Shown piece by piece: positions 1-9,103 of a stretch of 64,000 bases of DNA. A program made the position numbers and the translations under genes. The first letter of the stretch is position 1, and the number at the start of each line of letters is the position of its first letter. The notes beneath the pieces are model-generated. The model had not been told where the DNA came from and ran no database searches. It was given only the letters and a program-made list of their open reading frames with translations. The stretch is from NCBI GenBank assembly GCA_016714815.1, contig JADKBZ010000012.1, forward strand, positions 138,418-202,417. Reading direction: 5' to 3'. This DNA is from Holophagales bacterium. GTDB taxonomy: Bacteria > Acidobacteriota > Thermoanaerobaculia > UBA5066.

Positions 1-183
1 GCCGAGGCTCTCCGTCAGGAAGCGGAGCAGCCCGGCGAAGACCGTCTCGTACCCCTGCCCCTCCTTCATGCGTGCCATCAGGAGGGCGACCTGCGCCAGC
101 TGCAGCTTCTCCTGTGCGAGCCGGGTCAGGCCAGCCTTCAGGCGGGAGAGCCTCGCCTCTGGAATCGTGGTCAGCTCGGGCAT
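1..183 (-). CDS. Partial signalling-type protein, N-terminal 61 residues
   Basis: An open frame starts with ATG at 183 and runs off the left edge without a stop. The visible 61 residues begin MPELTTIPEARLSRL and form amphipathic helix with a leucine/alanine heptad-like pattern, then a stretch ending YETVFAGLLRFLTESLG that looks like the start of a GAF-type or similar sensory domain. It lies 61 bp downstream of the HD-GYP sensor gene on the same strand and probably belongs to the same signalling operon. The family cannot be decided from this fragment; the helical lead-in followed by a sensory-like segment is only suggestive of another sensor or kinase. Confidence 0.5.
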   Translation of the reverse strand, partial: MPELTTIPEARLSRLKAGLTRLAQEKLQLAQVALLMARMKEGQGYETVFAGLLRFLTESLG

Positions 184-244
184 CGCGTATCGTCCTTCCG
201 CCGGGGGATCCGTCCGACCCCCGCCGCGCCTCCCGGGAGCAAGC

Positions 245-3082
245 TCAATCCTCGAACCGGTATCCTTTCTCGCGGAAGAGGGTCATGCACGCGTCCACGA
301 CCGCGGCGTCGAAGAGGACGCCCTGACCGGCCTCGACCTGCGAGAGCGCGGCCTCCAGGCCGCGGGAGGGGCGATACGGCCGGTGGCTCGCCATCGCCTC
401 CACGACGTCGGCGACACCGAGGATGCGCGCGCCCAGCGAGACCTGCTCTCCACTGAGACCCCGCGGGTATCCGGAGCCGTCCAGCCGCTCGTGGTGCTGC
501 AGGACCATCTCGGCGATCGGCCAGGGGAATACGACCCCCTTCAGGATCTCCCAGCCGGCTTCCGGGTGGATCTGGATGATCCTCTCCTCGATCTCGGAAA
601 GCTGGCCAGGTCTGGCAAGGATTTCCGCGGGGACCTTGATCTTCCCGAGATCGTGGATCGTCCCCGCGAGGTGAATACCCTGAACGACCTCCTCTCCGAG
701 GCCGAGCTCCCTGGCGATCGCGGCGGCGAAGGCGGCCACGCGCCGCTGGTGACCCGCGGTATACGGGTCGCGTGCCTCGACCGTGGCCGCAATCGTCTCG
801 ACGGTCTCCTCCAGGTTCTGCCGTATCTGGACGAGGTACTTCTGCTTCTCCCGGTCGGCTTCCTTCTTCTCCGACCTGGCCCGGAGCGCCTCGATCCCGA
901 AAGCGAGATCGCTCGCGAGCTCCGAGACGAGCCGGATCTCCTCCTCGTCGAAAGTGCCGGGCTCGTCGGCGTTGAGGACGAGCACCCCGAGGACCTCTGC
1001 CTGCTGCAGGAGCGGCACCGCGACGATGGACCCGGGGCCGGGGCGGGAACCCTCGTGGACACCATCCCGATCGCCCGGCCCAGGGAACTCTCCGAGATTG
1101 ACACGAGGCTCGCGGGAGCACACGGCCAGCGAGGCGACCTCCTGCTCGGGCGAACCCGGAGCCAGGACGCCGGCCGTGCTCGACCTCTTGCCATCCGCGT
1201 CGCGCTCGCGACAGGCGGCGGGCGTGAGCCCCCCGGGCTCTCCCGCCACGAGACCGGTCCAGGCGCGCCGGAACCCGCCCTCCTCCACGAGAATCGTGCA
1301 CATGCCTTCCAGGAGGTCCGGCTCGGAGGTGGCCCGGACGAGCGTCTGGTTGCACGACGAGAGCGTCCTCAAGGACCGGTTCGTGCGCCGGAGAGCCAGT
1401 TCCGCCTCTCTCCGTTCCGTGACGTCCTGGACGGTTCCGACCATCCTGCTCGGGCGCCCCGCGGCGTCGCGGGCGACCTTCGCCGTCCCGAGGACGTGGC
1501 GAACGACCCCGCCCGGTTTGACGATCCGGTAGTCGATCGGAAAGGCGCTCTTCCCCTCGAGCACCTCCTTCACCGCCGCGACGACGACCGGCCGGTCCGC
1601 GGGGTGGATGCTCTCGAGGGACGCCGCGTAGGTCGCGACGGAAGAGCGGTCCTCGAGGCCATAGATCCTGCGGGCTTCCTCGGAATAGATGAGCGCTCCG
1701 TCGCCGATCGAGAACTCCCAGCTCCCGATGTGGGCGATGCGCTGCGCCTCCTCGAGCCGCGCCTCGCTCTCCCGGAGCGCCCGCTCCGCTTCCTTGCGCC
1801 GCGTGATGTCCCGCGCGATCGTGGAGACCCCGATCACGATACCCGCATCGTCGCGGATCGGAGCCAGCGTGAGAGAGACGTCCAGGAGGCGCCCGTCCCT
1901 GTGGGCCCGACGCGTCTCGTAGTCCTCGACGATCTGCCCCGCCCGGGCCAGTTCCGTAAGCCGATGGACTTCTTCGGTCTTCCCGGGGGGGGCGAGTCTG
2001 GCGAGCGGCTGACCGATCATTTCCTCGGCGGCGTATCCGTACAGGCGCTCGGCCCCGGCGTTCCAGCTCGTCACGAGGCCTTCCGTCGTCTTGCCGACGA
2101 CGGCGTCGGTCGTGGAACGGACGATCGCGGCGAGCGCGTCGCGCACCGAGTCTCCGCGCTTCCGCTCCGTGATGTCGCGGATGATCCCGATCGCGTGCCA
2201 ATGACCGCGGACCCTGACCGGAGAGACCGATACCTCGACCGGGAACTCCGCTCCGTCCGGACGGAGCGCCGCGAGCTCGATCGACCTCCCGACGAAGGGC
2301 CCGATTCCGTACCGGGCGTAGGCCGCGAACCCACGCCGGAACGCTTCGAGGGAGCGCGTCGGCGCGATGGCCTCGTGGATATCCTGCCCGATCATCTCGG
2401 ATCGGCTCCGCCCGAAGATCCGCTCCGCGGCCGGGTTCCACATCGTGACCCGGCCGGTTTCGTCGAGGACGACGATGGCATCCTGCGCGTTCGCGGCAAC
2501 CAGCCGGAGCCGCTCCTCGCTCTCGGCGAGCGCGGCCGTCGCCCTCTCCCGCTCGGCCATCTCGGAGACGAGGCGTCCGGTCCGCTCCGCGAGCTCGCTC
2601 GTCCGCGTCTCGACGAGCGCTTCGAGCTGGTCCCGGGCTACCGACGTGATCCGGAGAAGCTCTCTCGTCTCCAGCGCCGCAGCGATCGTCCCGACGACGT
2701 TGGAGACAACGGGACGGTACGGGTCGAAGGCTCCCGGCTCCCGGAGAGCAAGCGCGAGCAGGCCGTAGGAACGCCGGACCGTACGAACCGGATACGAGGC
2801 GCTTGCGGGCAGGTCCGGCAGGGGCTCTCCCGGAACGGCGACACCGGCTCCCCGCGCTTTCAGGCAGGCGCCCTCGAGCTCGGTCTTCGCGACGATCGGG
2901 CGGCCCTCGAGGGCGAGGCAGGCGCCCTTGACGCCGGGGACCTCGCTCAGCGCCCTGCACAGAAAACCAGCGATTTCCTCTTCGTTCGGCAGGACATCCA
3001 GCGCCTGCTGGACGACGAGCAGACGTCCGAGGACGTCGGCGCGAAGCGCCCCTTCCTCAGCCGGGTTTTCCCGCGAGACCAC
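245..3082 (-). CDS. Multi-sensor GAF/PAS HD-GYP cyclic-di-GMP phosphodiesterase
   Basis: The 945-residue protein has no signal peptide or clear membrane segment, so it is probably cytoplasmic. In order: an N-terminal GAF-like domain (about 20-150), a short helical linker, three PAS domains (about 190-550, with repeated DITERK/DITRRK/DVTERR-type ends), a second GAF domain (about 565-730), and a C-terminal HD-GYP domain from about 775. The HD-GYP motifs are intact: HDLGK and HHERLDGSGYP. Members of the family hydrolyse cyclic di-GMP. The GTG start at 3082 follows AGAGGAGG, and the first codons overlap the end of the upstream MEDS gene by 26 bp, which suggests translational coupling. The ligands of the PAS and GAF domains are unknown. 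Confidence 0.9.
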   Translation of the reverse strand: MVSRENPAEEGALRADVLGRLLVVQQALDVLPNEEEIAGFLCRALSEVPGVKGACLALEGRPIVAKTELEGACLKARGAGVAVPGEPLPDLPASASYPVRTVRRSYGLLALALREPGAFDPYRPVVSNVVGTIAAALETRELLRITSVARDQLEALVETRTSELAERTGRLVSEMAERERATAALAESEERLRLVAANAQDAIVVLDETGRVTMWNPAAERIFGRSRSEMIGQDIHEAIAPTRSLEAFRRGFAAYARYGIGPFVGRSIELAALRPDGAEFPVEVSVSPVRVRGHWHAIGIIRDITERKRGDSVRDALAAIVRSTTDAVVGKTTEGLVTSWNAGAERLYGYAAEEMIGQPLARLAPPGKTEEVHRLTELARAGQIVEDYETRRAHRDGRLLDVSLTLAPIRDDAGIVIGVSTIARDITRRKEAERALRESEARLEEAQRIAHIGSWEFSIGDGALIYSEEARRIYGLEDRSSVATYAASLESIHPADRPVVVAAVKEVLEGKSAFPIDYRIVKPGGVVRHVLGTAKVARDAAGRPSRMVGTVQDVTERREAELALRRTNRSLRTLSSCNQTLVRATSEPDLLEGMCTILVEEGGFRRAWTGLVAGEPGGLTPAACRERDADGKRSSTAGVLAPGSPEQEVASLAVCSREPRVNLGEFPGPGDRDGVHEGSRPGPGSIVAVPLLQQAEVLGVLVLNADEPGTFDEEEIRLVSELASDLAFGIEALRARSEKKEADREKQKYLVQIRQNLEETVETIAATVEARDPYTAGHQRRVAAFAAAIARELGLGEEVVQGIHLAGTIHDLGKIKVPAEILARPGQLSEIEERIIQIHPEAGWEILKGVVFPWPIAEMVLQHHERLDGSGYPRGLSGEQVSLGARILGVADVVEAMASHRPYRPSRGLEAALSQVEAGQGVLFDAAVVDACMTLFREKGYRFED

Positions 3083-3695
3083 GTGCCCTCCTCTGGAACT
3101 CCTCCGGCGGGAGGTAGTACGGGTTCCGGGAGATCCGGCCGCGAACGATCATCACGGGATGGACGATGAGGACCTCGAAGAGCGTGGCCCCGTCGAAGAG
3201 CCGCGCGTCGTACTGGCAGACCGCGGTGAGCGGGGTCTCGCGCACGACCGTGTTGATGCGGGACTCGTACTCGATGAGCCTCTCTGAGCCGGGAAGGCCC
3301 CGTCGGGCCCAGGACATCTCTCCGGTGGCACGCACGCCCGCAAAGCCCGCCTCGCGGCCGGCGTTGTAGACGATCGGGAAGTTCGCGAGCATCCGGTCCG
3401 GGACGAAGGTGCCGTCGGGACAGTACATGTCGACGGCGGACGCCACGAGGAGCTGCTGGTCGTCGCCGGCGGGGACCGGAACGCCGAGGTTTCCGAGCCG
3501 TGTCCGGGTCTCGTCAACCGACCTCGTGTCGGCGAAGTAGCACACTTGCTCTCCCTCGGCGAGGCCGGAGGCGACGTAGCGCGAGATCACGTCGCCCTGC
3601 TCTTCCTCGTCGCTGAAGATGTGGCACATGTGGGTTCCTTCCGGGAACGGCTCGTCGGTGAAGCCGAGCCGGATCTGCCGGCGGGAGGAGCTCAC
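3057..3695 (-). CDS. MEDS-domain sensory protein
   Basis: This protein of about 212 residues matches the MEDS (methanogen/methylotroph DcmR-type) sensory domain: FPEGTHMCHIFSDEEEQ near the start, a central CYFADTRS strand, and the late stretch LTAVCQYDARLFDG with an invariant-looking Cys-Gln-Tyr. Such domains sit in sensors and in the DcmR repressor, with ligands mostly unknown. I chose the GTG at 3695 because GGAGG lies five bases upstream. The frame extends to a TTG at 3857, but that leader is Arg/Pro-rich and TATAAT sits directly in front of the TTG, so it may be untranslated. The gene is between a PAS kinase and the HD-GYP protein and overlaps the latter, so it is probably a partner in that pathway. 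Confidence 0.8.
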   Translation of the reverse strand: MSSSRRQIRLGFTDEPFPEGTHMCHIFSDEEEQGDVISRYVASGLAEGEQVCYFADTRSVDETRTRLGNLGVPVPAGDDQQLLVASAVDMYCPDGTFVPDRMLANFPIVYNAGREAGFAGVRATGEMSWARRGLPGSERLIEYESRINTVVRETPLTAVCQYDARLFDGATLFEVLIVHPVMIVRGRISRNPYYLPPEEFQRRARGLAGKPG

Positions 3696-3938
3696 GACCG
3701 CCTCCGGCAGGGTGACCCCGGGTCGCCGACCCCGCGGCGATCCCCGCGCCCCAATCCGCCAAGGCCACTCGCGTTCGAGAACCGGGCTTGAGGTCGAGCC
3801 GGGAAACACATCGCGATACCTCTCGAGGTGCTCGATCAGTCGATTGACCTTGCTCAATTATATGACCCTCAAAATCGGATTTCGGTCCGCCGGGCGCCCT
3901 GATCGGCGGACGGGGCGGCGTGGCTCGCGCGGAGCCGG

Positions 3939-6223
3939 TCAGTCCGGAGGCGGCGGCGGCGCGGCCCGCAGCGACAGCGACATCGTCGTGCCCGCTCCCG
4001 AGGCGCTGACGGCGTCGATCGCCCCGCCCATCTTCGTCATCATCTTCTCTTCGCGATCACGAGGCCGAGGCCGGTCCCCTTCGTCTTCGTCGTGTAGAAG
4101 GGCCGGAAGAGGTTGCCGAGGGTGTCCGTCGACATCCCGGGGCCGTCGTCCTCGACCCGAATGCCGGCCCAATCCCCTTCGGAGAGAACCCCGAGCCGGA
4201 TACTTCCTCCCCTGGCCTCCATGGCCTCCGCCGCGTTCGCGACGAGGTTCAGAAGGACGTGGCGAAGCGCCCTCGGATCCGCCGCCGCGAAGACCGGGTC
4301 GTCTTGCGGCTCCGCCACGACGGAGACGCCGCGGGCCGCGAAGTCGCGGGAGACGAAATCGACGAAGTCGCGGACGAATCCCGTCAGGTCGAGGACGCGG
4401 AGCTGGACGTCCTCGTAGAGGCTGTAGGTCCGGAGGCTCGCGAGCAGCTCCTCGACGCGGCCCAGCTCGAGGAGAGACCTGTCGACGAAATCCCTGACGG
4501 TTTCGGCGTCGAAACGGTCGAGGTTCTTCCGAAGGACCGAGAGGGCCATCTTGACCGAATTCACCGGATTGCCGAGCTCGTGGCGAACCGCGGAGAAGAC
4601 GAATCCGAGGCTGTTCATCGTCTCCACGGCCGCGGCGATCGACTCGAGCCTTTCCTCGCGCGAGATATCCCGGAAGACGATTACGGCTCCGATGATCCGG
4701 CCGTCCTCCCGTTTCGGCGATGCCTCGTACCGAACGGGGAACCGGCTTCCGTCCTTCCGGAAGAAGACGTCGTCGGAGACGGAGACCCGGGTCCCCGTCC
4801 TCATCGACGTCAGGATGGGGCACTCCGCGGCCGGGTGGGAACTCCCATCGACTTTCGTATGATGCCAGCACCGGTGCGAGTCCGCGCCCAGCATGTCTCC
4901 GGCGCTCCACCCCAGGAGTGACGCGGCCGCCTTGTTCACGAAGGTCATCCGGCCGTCCGCGTTGAGACCGAGAATCCCGTCGGAAGTCGAGTCGAGGATG
5001 AGCCGGAGGCGCTGGGAAAGGTCCGTAAGCGCCACGGCGGATGCGTGCGTCTCGCTCACGTCCCGGACGTTCACGAGGACCACCTGCTCCTCCGCCCAGG
5101 TCACGAGCGACGCCGAGACCTCCACCGGCACCGTCGCTCCGTCCCGCCTCCGGTAGAGGCGCTCGCCGACCAGCGGTTCGCTACCTCCAACGGTTCGGGA
5201 GACGTTGGTCGCGATGCTCGAGGCGTCGTGAGCGATGAGGTCCTCGAGCGTCAGCTTCGCGGCCTCCGCGGCCGAATAGCCCGTGATCTGGAGGAAGCGT
5301 CGGTTCGCTTCCAGGATTTGGTGCGTCGCCGGATCAAATGTGTAGATCCCCTCGGACGACTGCTCCAGGAGCGCCTTGTAGCGTTCCTCGCTCGTCCGAA
5401 GCTTCTCCTCCGCGTCGTTGCGCTCCAGCATGGCCCCGAGGATCGCCACCGTGCCGCCAATCGACTCCAGGAGGGGAAGGAAGACTTCCCCGCCCTTGCG
5501 GCTCGCGAGCGTCAGCAAACCGGAAACGGAGCCACCGCTCAGGATCGGATAGCTCCCGACGACGGGGACCGAGATCCGGGAACAGGCCGGACGGAAGGTG
5601 GAAGTCCAGGTGGCCTCGCTCGCCCTCCAGCAGGTGCACTCGGCCGTCTCGGCGCCATCGACGGAATACCGGACGCGCAGCCGAGTCGGCGAGCCCTCCG
5701 AAACGCGGCAGACGGTCGCTTCGTCCAGCCCCCCTTCGACGCAGATGGTCCGGAGGAGCTCCTCGAGGAAACCGTCGCTGTAGCGGGCTCCGGCGAGGCA
5801 TCTGCTGACGGCCCGCTGGAACCGGACGAGGGCTCGGAACTCGACCCGCTCGGTGACGTCTTCGCACACCCCGACTCGACCCGTGACATGTCCCGACTCG
5901 TCGCCGGCCTGCACTGCCGTGTCCTGGACGACCCGCCAGACCCCGTCGGCTCGTCGGAGGCGATACTCCCGCACGATCTGGGCCCCGCACCTGTCCAACC
6001 CATCGAGGGCGGCGTACGCCTGAGCGCGGTCGTCCGGGTGAATGACCTCGAGAAGCGCCCCCCCGAGCAGCGTGGGGACGGGAATCCCGGTGAAGCTCGA
6101 CCACTGATCGCTCAGGAAAACGACCCGCCCTTCAGGGTCGCTCATCCACGTGAGGGCCGGTGCCTGCCTCAGCGTGAGACAGGCTCCGTACGAGACGTTC
6201 GTCCACGGGGGGCCGTCCGTCAT
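3939..6223 (-). CDS. PAS/GAF sensor histidine kinase, frame broken near the 3' end
   Basis: With one correction the gene encodes about 760 residues: PAS (20-130), GAF (140-270), PAS (285-395), PAS (405-525), a dimerisation domain with the phospho-acceptor in VRHELGN (His548), and a HATPase_c domain. The ATPase boxes are intact: NLVANAAEA (Asn663), VEDDGPGM and GTGLGL. The frame stops at 4040 right after VIAK, but the next frame continues at once with MMTKMGGAIDAVSASGAGTT and ends at 3939. Removing two bases at about 4047-4049 (an extra CT on the plus strand) restores the usual kinase ending. The protein is soluble. The nearby receiver proteins are candidate partners. The lesion is probably a sequence error rather than true decay, because the tail is well conserved. 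Confidence 0.85.
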
Positions 6224-6365
6224 TCCGGCGTCCTTCTACCGCTGGCAGGTCCCAACGGACGAACACGTCGACCGACCGCTGCAAGAAACACCGAGTCCTC
6301 CCATCCTCGTCCAGGACCGTGGAACTCGTATCGTATGCGCCGAGACGGGGCAGAGGAATGGGAAA

Positions 6366-6404
6366 CGCTCCTGGTCGCGACGCCATTCGTCGCGACCAGG
6401 AGCG
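6366..6404 (-). terminator. Perfect 17-bp stem hairpin terminator
   Basis: Arms 6366-6382 and 6388-6404 are exact reverse complements with a 5-base loop. The hairpin starts 22 bp downstream of the stop of the receiver-PATAN-roadblock gene and is followed on the minus strand by TTTCCC, a short T tract. It would separate that gene from the kinase gene downstream. Confidence 0.75.
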
Positions 6405-6426
6405 CGGCGAGCCCCGGTTTCCGGAG

Positions 6427-7596
6427 CTAGAGCCTGAAGTCGTCCGCGAGCCTCTCCACGATCTGGTTCAGGCGCATCTTCGCGAGGCCGATGCTGCCGT
6501 CGCTGGTGAGCGCGAGGACGAGGTGGATGTGGGCCTTTCCGGGCTGCGACTTGAGCGGGTCCGTCCCTTCGTTCAGGCAGCGCGCGAGGATGTGGGCCTT
6601 CTCGGCCTCGACGTGGACCTGGTTTCCGCGGCCAGCGCCCATCTCGAGCGACGCCTTCTGGGCGTTCATCAGGACGTTGTTGGCCAGGACGCCGATGTCC
6701 TTCGAGAAGCCGGTTCCCGGCGCGTAGATGGCGAGCGCCTCCCCGGTCGGAGTGAAGAGCCCCGCTCCGGCGAAGCCCTCGACGGACGAGAATTCCTTGA
6801 GCTGATCGACTGCTGACATGACCTGTTCCTCCTTCAGTTCGGTTGTGTGTCCCTCGGGCCCGGTCTCCCGGGACCTCGATTCCAGGAGGCCGGCTTTCGC
6901 CGGCGCGGATGCGCGTTCTTCGTCGATGATCCGGAAGCCTTCGAGCAGCAGCTGGCCGAGGGTGCTCGTCACCCGGCGCTCGATTCCCCTGGTCGCCGGG
7001 AGGATCTCGATGCCCGCTCCCGTCCAGGTCACGATCTCGGCAGCCGCTTCCTCGCCCCGAAGATCCCCGGCTTCGGCATCCCACGGCGCCCCCGCGACGA
7101 GATGGAGGAGGCCGGCTCGGGCCCCGCTGTGCACGCGAAGCGTGCAGGACCGTCGCTCGATCTCGAGGATCTGCAGGAACGTCGACAACGGGATGCCGCT
7201 CACGAACCCCCGCGCCGCGTCGTCGAGCGCGCCGGAGATCCGCTCGGAAAGCGTCGCGAAGTCGACCGGCTTCTCCACGAAGCTTTCGAGCCCGAACGAC
7301 CGAAGCCGCTCCGCGATCTCCGGCGTTCCGAACGCCGTCATGACGATGACCGGAACGGTCGGCGTCTCCCGGCTCATCCAGGCGAGGAGCTCGAACCCGT
7401 CCATCTCCGGCATCTTCAGGTCGGTGACGACGAGGTCCACCGCCTCACGCCGAAGAACGTCGACGGCCTCGCGTCCGTTCGCCGCGGTCCGGACGGAGAG
7501 GCCCCACTCGAGCGCGAGCAGCCCTTCCGAGAGGCTCTGTGTAAAGAGCGTCTCATCGTCGGCGATCAGCACCGTGCGTGTGGCGTTCGTGACCAT
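6427..7596 (-). CDS. Receiver-PATAN-roadblock/LC7 signalling protein
   Basis: This 389-residue protein has three parts: a CheY-like receiver (1-125) with acidic pair DD at 13-14, phospho-acceptor Asp59 in VVTDLKMPEMDG and Lys in the VEKP loop; a DUF4388/PATAN-like middle (about 130-245) of the type that reads out receivers; and a roadblock/LC7 domain (260-389) resembling MglB-type small-GTPase regulators. No GTPase gene is visible in the window. A near-consensus sigma54 promoter lies immediately upstream and an NtrC-type activator gene is next door, so expression is probably sigma54-controlled. The ATG at 7596 is only about two bases from the predicted transcript start. An internal ribosome site precedes Met260, so the roadblock domain may also be made alone. 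Confidence 0.85.
   Translation of the reverse strand: MVTNATRTVLIADDETLFTQSLSEGLLALEWGLSVRTAANGREAVDVLRREAVDLVVTDLKMPEMDGFELLAWMSRETPTVPVIVMTAFGTPEIAERLRSFGLESFVEKPVDFATLSERISGALDDAARGFVSGIPLSTFLQILEIERRSCTLRVHSGARAGLLHLVAGAPWDAEAGDLRGEEAAAEIVTWTGAGIEILPATRGIERRVTSTLGQLLLEGFRIIDEERASAPAKAGLLESRSRETGPEGHTTELKEEQVMSAVDQLKEFSSVEGFAGAGLFTPTGEALAIYAPGTGFSKDIGVLANNVLMNAQKASLEMGAGRGNQVHVEAEKAHILARCLNEGTDPLKSQPGKAHIHLVLALTSDGSIGLAKMRLNQIVERLADDFRL
6817..6834 (-). promoter_or_regulatory. Internal ribosome site and ATG inside the receiver-roadblock gene
   Basis: Reading the minus strand, AAGGAGGA (about 6834-6827) is followed by seven to eight bases and an in-frame ATG at 6819. This is one of the strongest Shine-Dalgarno matches in the window and starts exactly at the roadblock domain (MSAVDQLKEF). 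Translation from here would give a separate 130-residue roadblock protein. Confidence 0.6.
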
Positions 7597-7607
7597 CGAC
7601 TCTCATG

Positions 7608-7625
7608 TTGCAAGCGCACTGCCAA
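7608..7625 (-). promoter_or_regulatory. Sigma54 (-24/-12) promoter
   Basis: The minus strand reads TTGGCAGTGCGCTTGCAA, with the invariant GG and GC exactly ten bases apart, as required for RpoN. The predicted start is near 7598, two bases before the ATG at 7596, giving a leaderless or nearly leaderless mRNA. The divergence-free spacing from the sigma54 activator gene (ending at 7742) leaves about 115 bp where an enhancer site could lie. Confidence 0.8.
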
Positions 7626-7741
7626 GGTGCCGCTTCCCGGGCGGGTCGACGAAACGCGCTCTGGAAGGGGACTTGCGGCAATGCGTCGCCCCGCCAACAG
7701 GGAGCCCGCCCGAGCTGCTCGCGCAAGACGAGCGGGGGCGG

Positions 7742-9103
7742 TCAGTTTGAGCGGCTGGCCCGGCGTTCCTCGGGGGTGAGCTTTCGGCGCAGCGTGGAGA
7801 CCGACACGCCGAGCAGCTGAGCCGCTCTCGTCAGATTCCCACCCGCCCCCGCGACGGCGTCCCGAATCGTCCGGGCCTCCACCTCCACCAGCGTAAAGAC
7901 GCCCGGGCGGGACTCGGGCTCCGGTCGACTCGCTTCGGCCGGAAGGAAAGCAGACGGGCGCAGCGGCTCGCCCGGACGCCGAAGGAGTGCCGCGCGCTCG
8001 AGGACGTTTCGAAGCTCCCGGATGTTGCCGGGCCAGTCATGGGCCTTCAGGCGCCCGATCTCGTCCTCGCCCATCGGGGGCGCCGCCAGAACGCCCGGGA
8101 TACCTGAAAGGAAATGCCGCACCAGAGCAGGGATGTCGTCCCGCCGTCGCCGGAGCGGCAGCACGTCGATCCGGAGGACGTCGAGCCTGTAGAAGAGGTC
8201 CTGCCGGAGCCGGTGCTCGGAGACCGCCTGGGTCACGTCGACGTTCGTCGCGGCCATGATCCGGAAGTCGACCCTGCGGGCAGCCCGTCCGCCGACCCTG
8301 CGGACGAGCCGGTCCTCGAGGACCGTCAGGAGCCTTCCCTGGAGCACCGGCGGCATGTCACCGATCTCGTCCAGGAAGAGAGTTCCTCTCTCCGCCAGCT
8401 CGAAGAGACCTTCCCGGGAGGCCGAAGCTCCAGTGAAAGCCCCCTTCTCGTAGCCGAAGAGCTCGGCTTCGATGAGGCTCTCGGGAAGGGCCGCGCAGTT
8501 CAGGGAGACGAACTCGCCCTGTCGCCGTGAGCTCCGGTAGTGAATCGCGCGAGCCACGAGGCTCTTGCCCGTTCCCGTCTCGCCCGTCAGCAGGACTGGA
8601 ACGTCCGAGCCCGCCGCGAGCTCCACGAGCCTCGCGACGTCGGAGAGGCCGCCCTCCTCTCCGACGAGGGACGTGGTCCTGGCCTCCGTCTCCCGCCGGC
8701 GGCTCTCGCGGCTCTCGGCCCGCTCGAGATCGAGAAGCCTCAGGCACCTGGAGACGATCATCCGGATCTGCTCGAGCTCGCAAGGCTTCGAGACGTAGTC
8801 GACCGCGCCCGCGCGCACCGCCTCGAGGGCGTTCTCGAAGCTCGGCAGCGCCGTCGCGAAGACGATCTTCGCCCTCTCGTTCGCCGCCAGGATCGTCGGG
8901 CAGAGCGCGGCGCCGGAGCCGTCCGGAAGGCGCTGGTCGAGGAGCACGATGTCCGGCGGGCACTCGTGACACGACCGAACGGCCTCGGCGCACGTCGAGG
9001 CGAGGACGACGTCCAGCTCGTCCGAGGACAGCTCCGAACGGAGGGCCTCGCCGAAGAGCGTGTCGTCATCGACGATGAGGAGCGTGCGGGCGACCCCTTT
9101 CAA
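7742..9103 (-). CDS. NtrC-family sigma54-dependent response regulator
   Basis: The 453-residue regulator has a receiver domain (1-125; acidic VDDD and phospho-acceptor Asp56 in VLLDQRLPDGSG), a sigma54-activating AAA+ domain (about 145-385) with Walker A GETGTGKS (174-181), the sigma54 contact loop GAFTGA (221-226), Walker B TLFLDEIGD (241-249) and a C-terminal Fis-type helix-turn-helix ending TLRRKL. It overlaps the upstream histidine-kinase gene by four bases (ATGA), so the two are almost certainly co-translated and form a two-component pair. The obvious local target is the sigma54 promoter at 7608-7625. All catalytic motifs look intact. Confidence 0.93.
   Translation of the reverse strand: MKGVARTLLIVDDDTLFGEALRSELSSDELDVVLASTCAEAVRSCHECPPDIVLLDQRLPDGSGAALCPTILAANERAKIVFATALPSFENALEAVRAGAVDYVSKPCELEQIRMIVSRCLRLLDLERAESRESRRRETEARTTSLVGEEGGLSDVARLVELAAGSDVPVLLTGETGTGKSLVARAIHYRSSRRQGEFVSLNCAALPESLIEAELFGYEKGAFTGASASREGLFELAERGTLFLDEIGDMPPVLQGRLLTVLEDRLVRRVGGRAARRVDFRIMAATNVDVTQAVSEHRLRQDLFYRLDVLRIDVLPLRRRRDDIPALVRHFLSGIPGVLAAPPMGEDEIGRLKAHDWPGNIRELRNVLERAALLRRPGEPLRPSAFLPAEASRPEPESRPGVFTLVEVEARTIRDAVAGAGGNLTRAAQLLGVSVSTLRRKLTPEERRASRSN

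Noticed and set aside
245..3169. Very long plus-strand open frame opposite the HD-GYP gene (68-3169)
   Set aside because: It is Arg/Asp/Pro-rich, has no domain or ribosome site, and mirrors the minus-strand gene; in very GC-rich DNA such antisense frames are expected.
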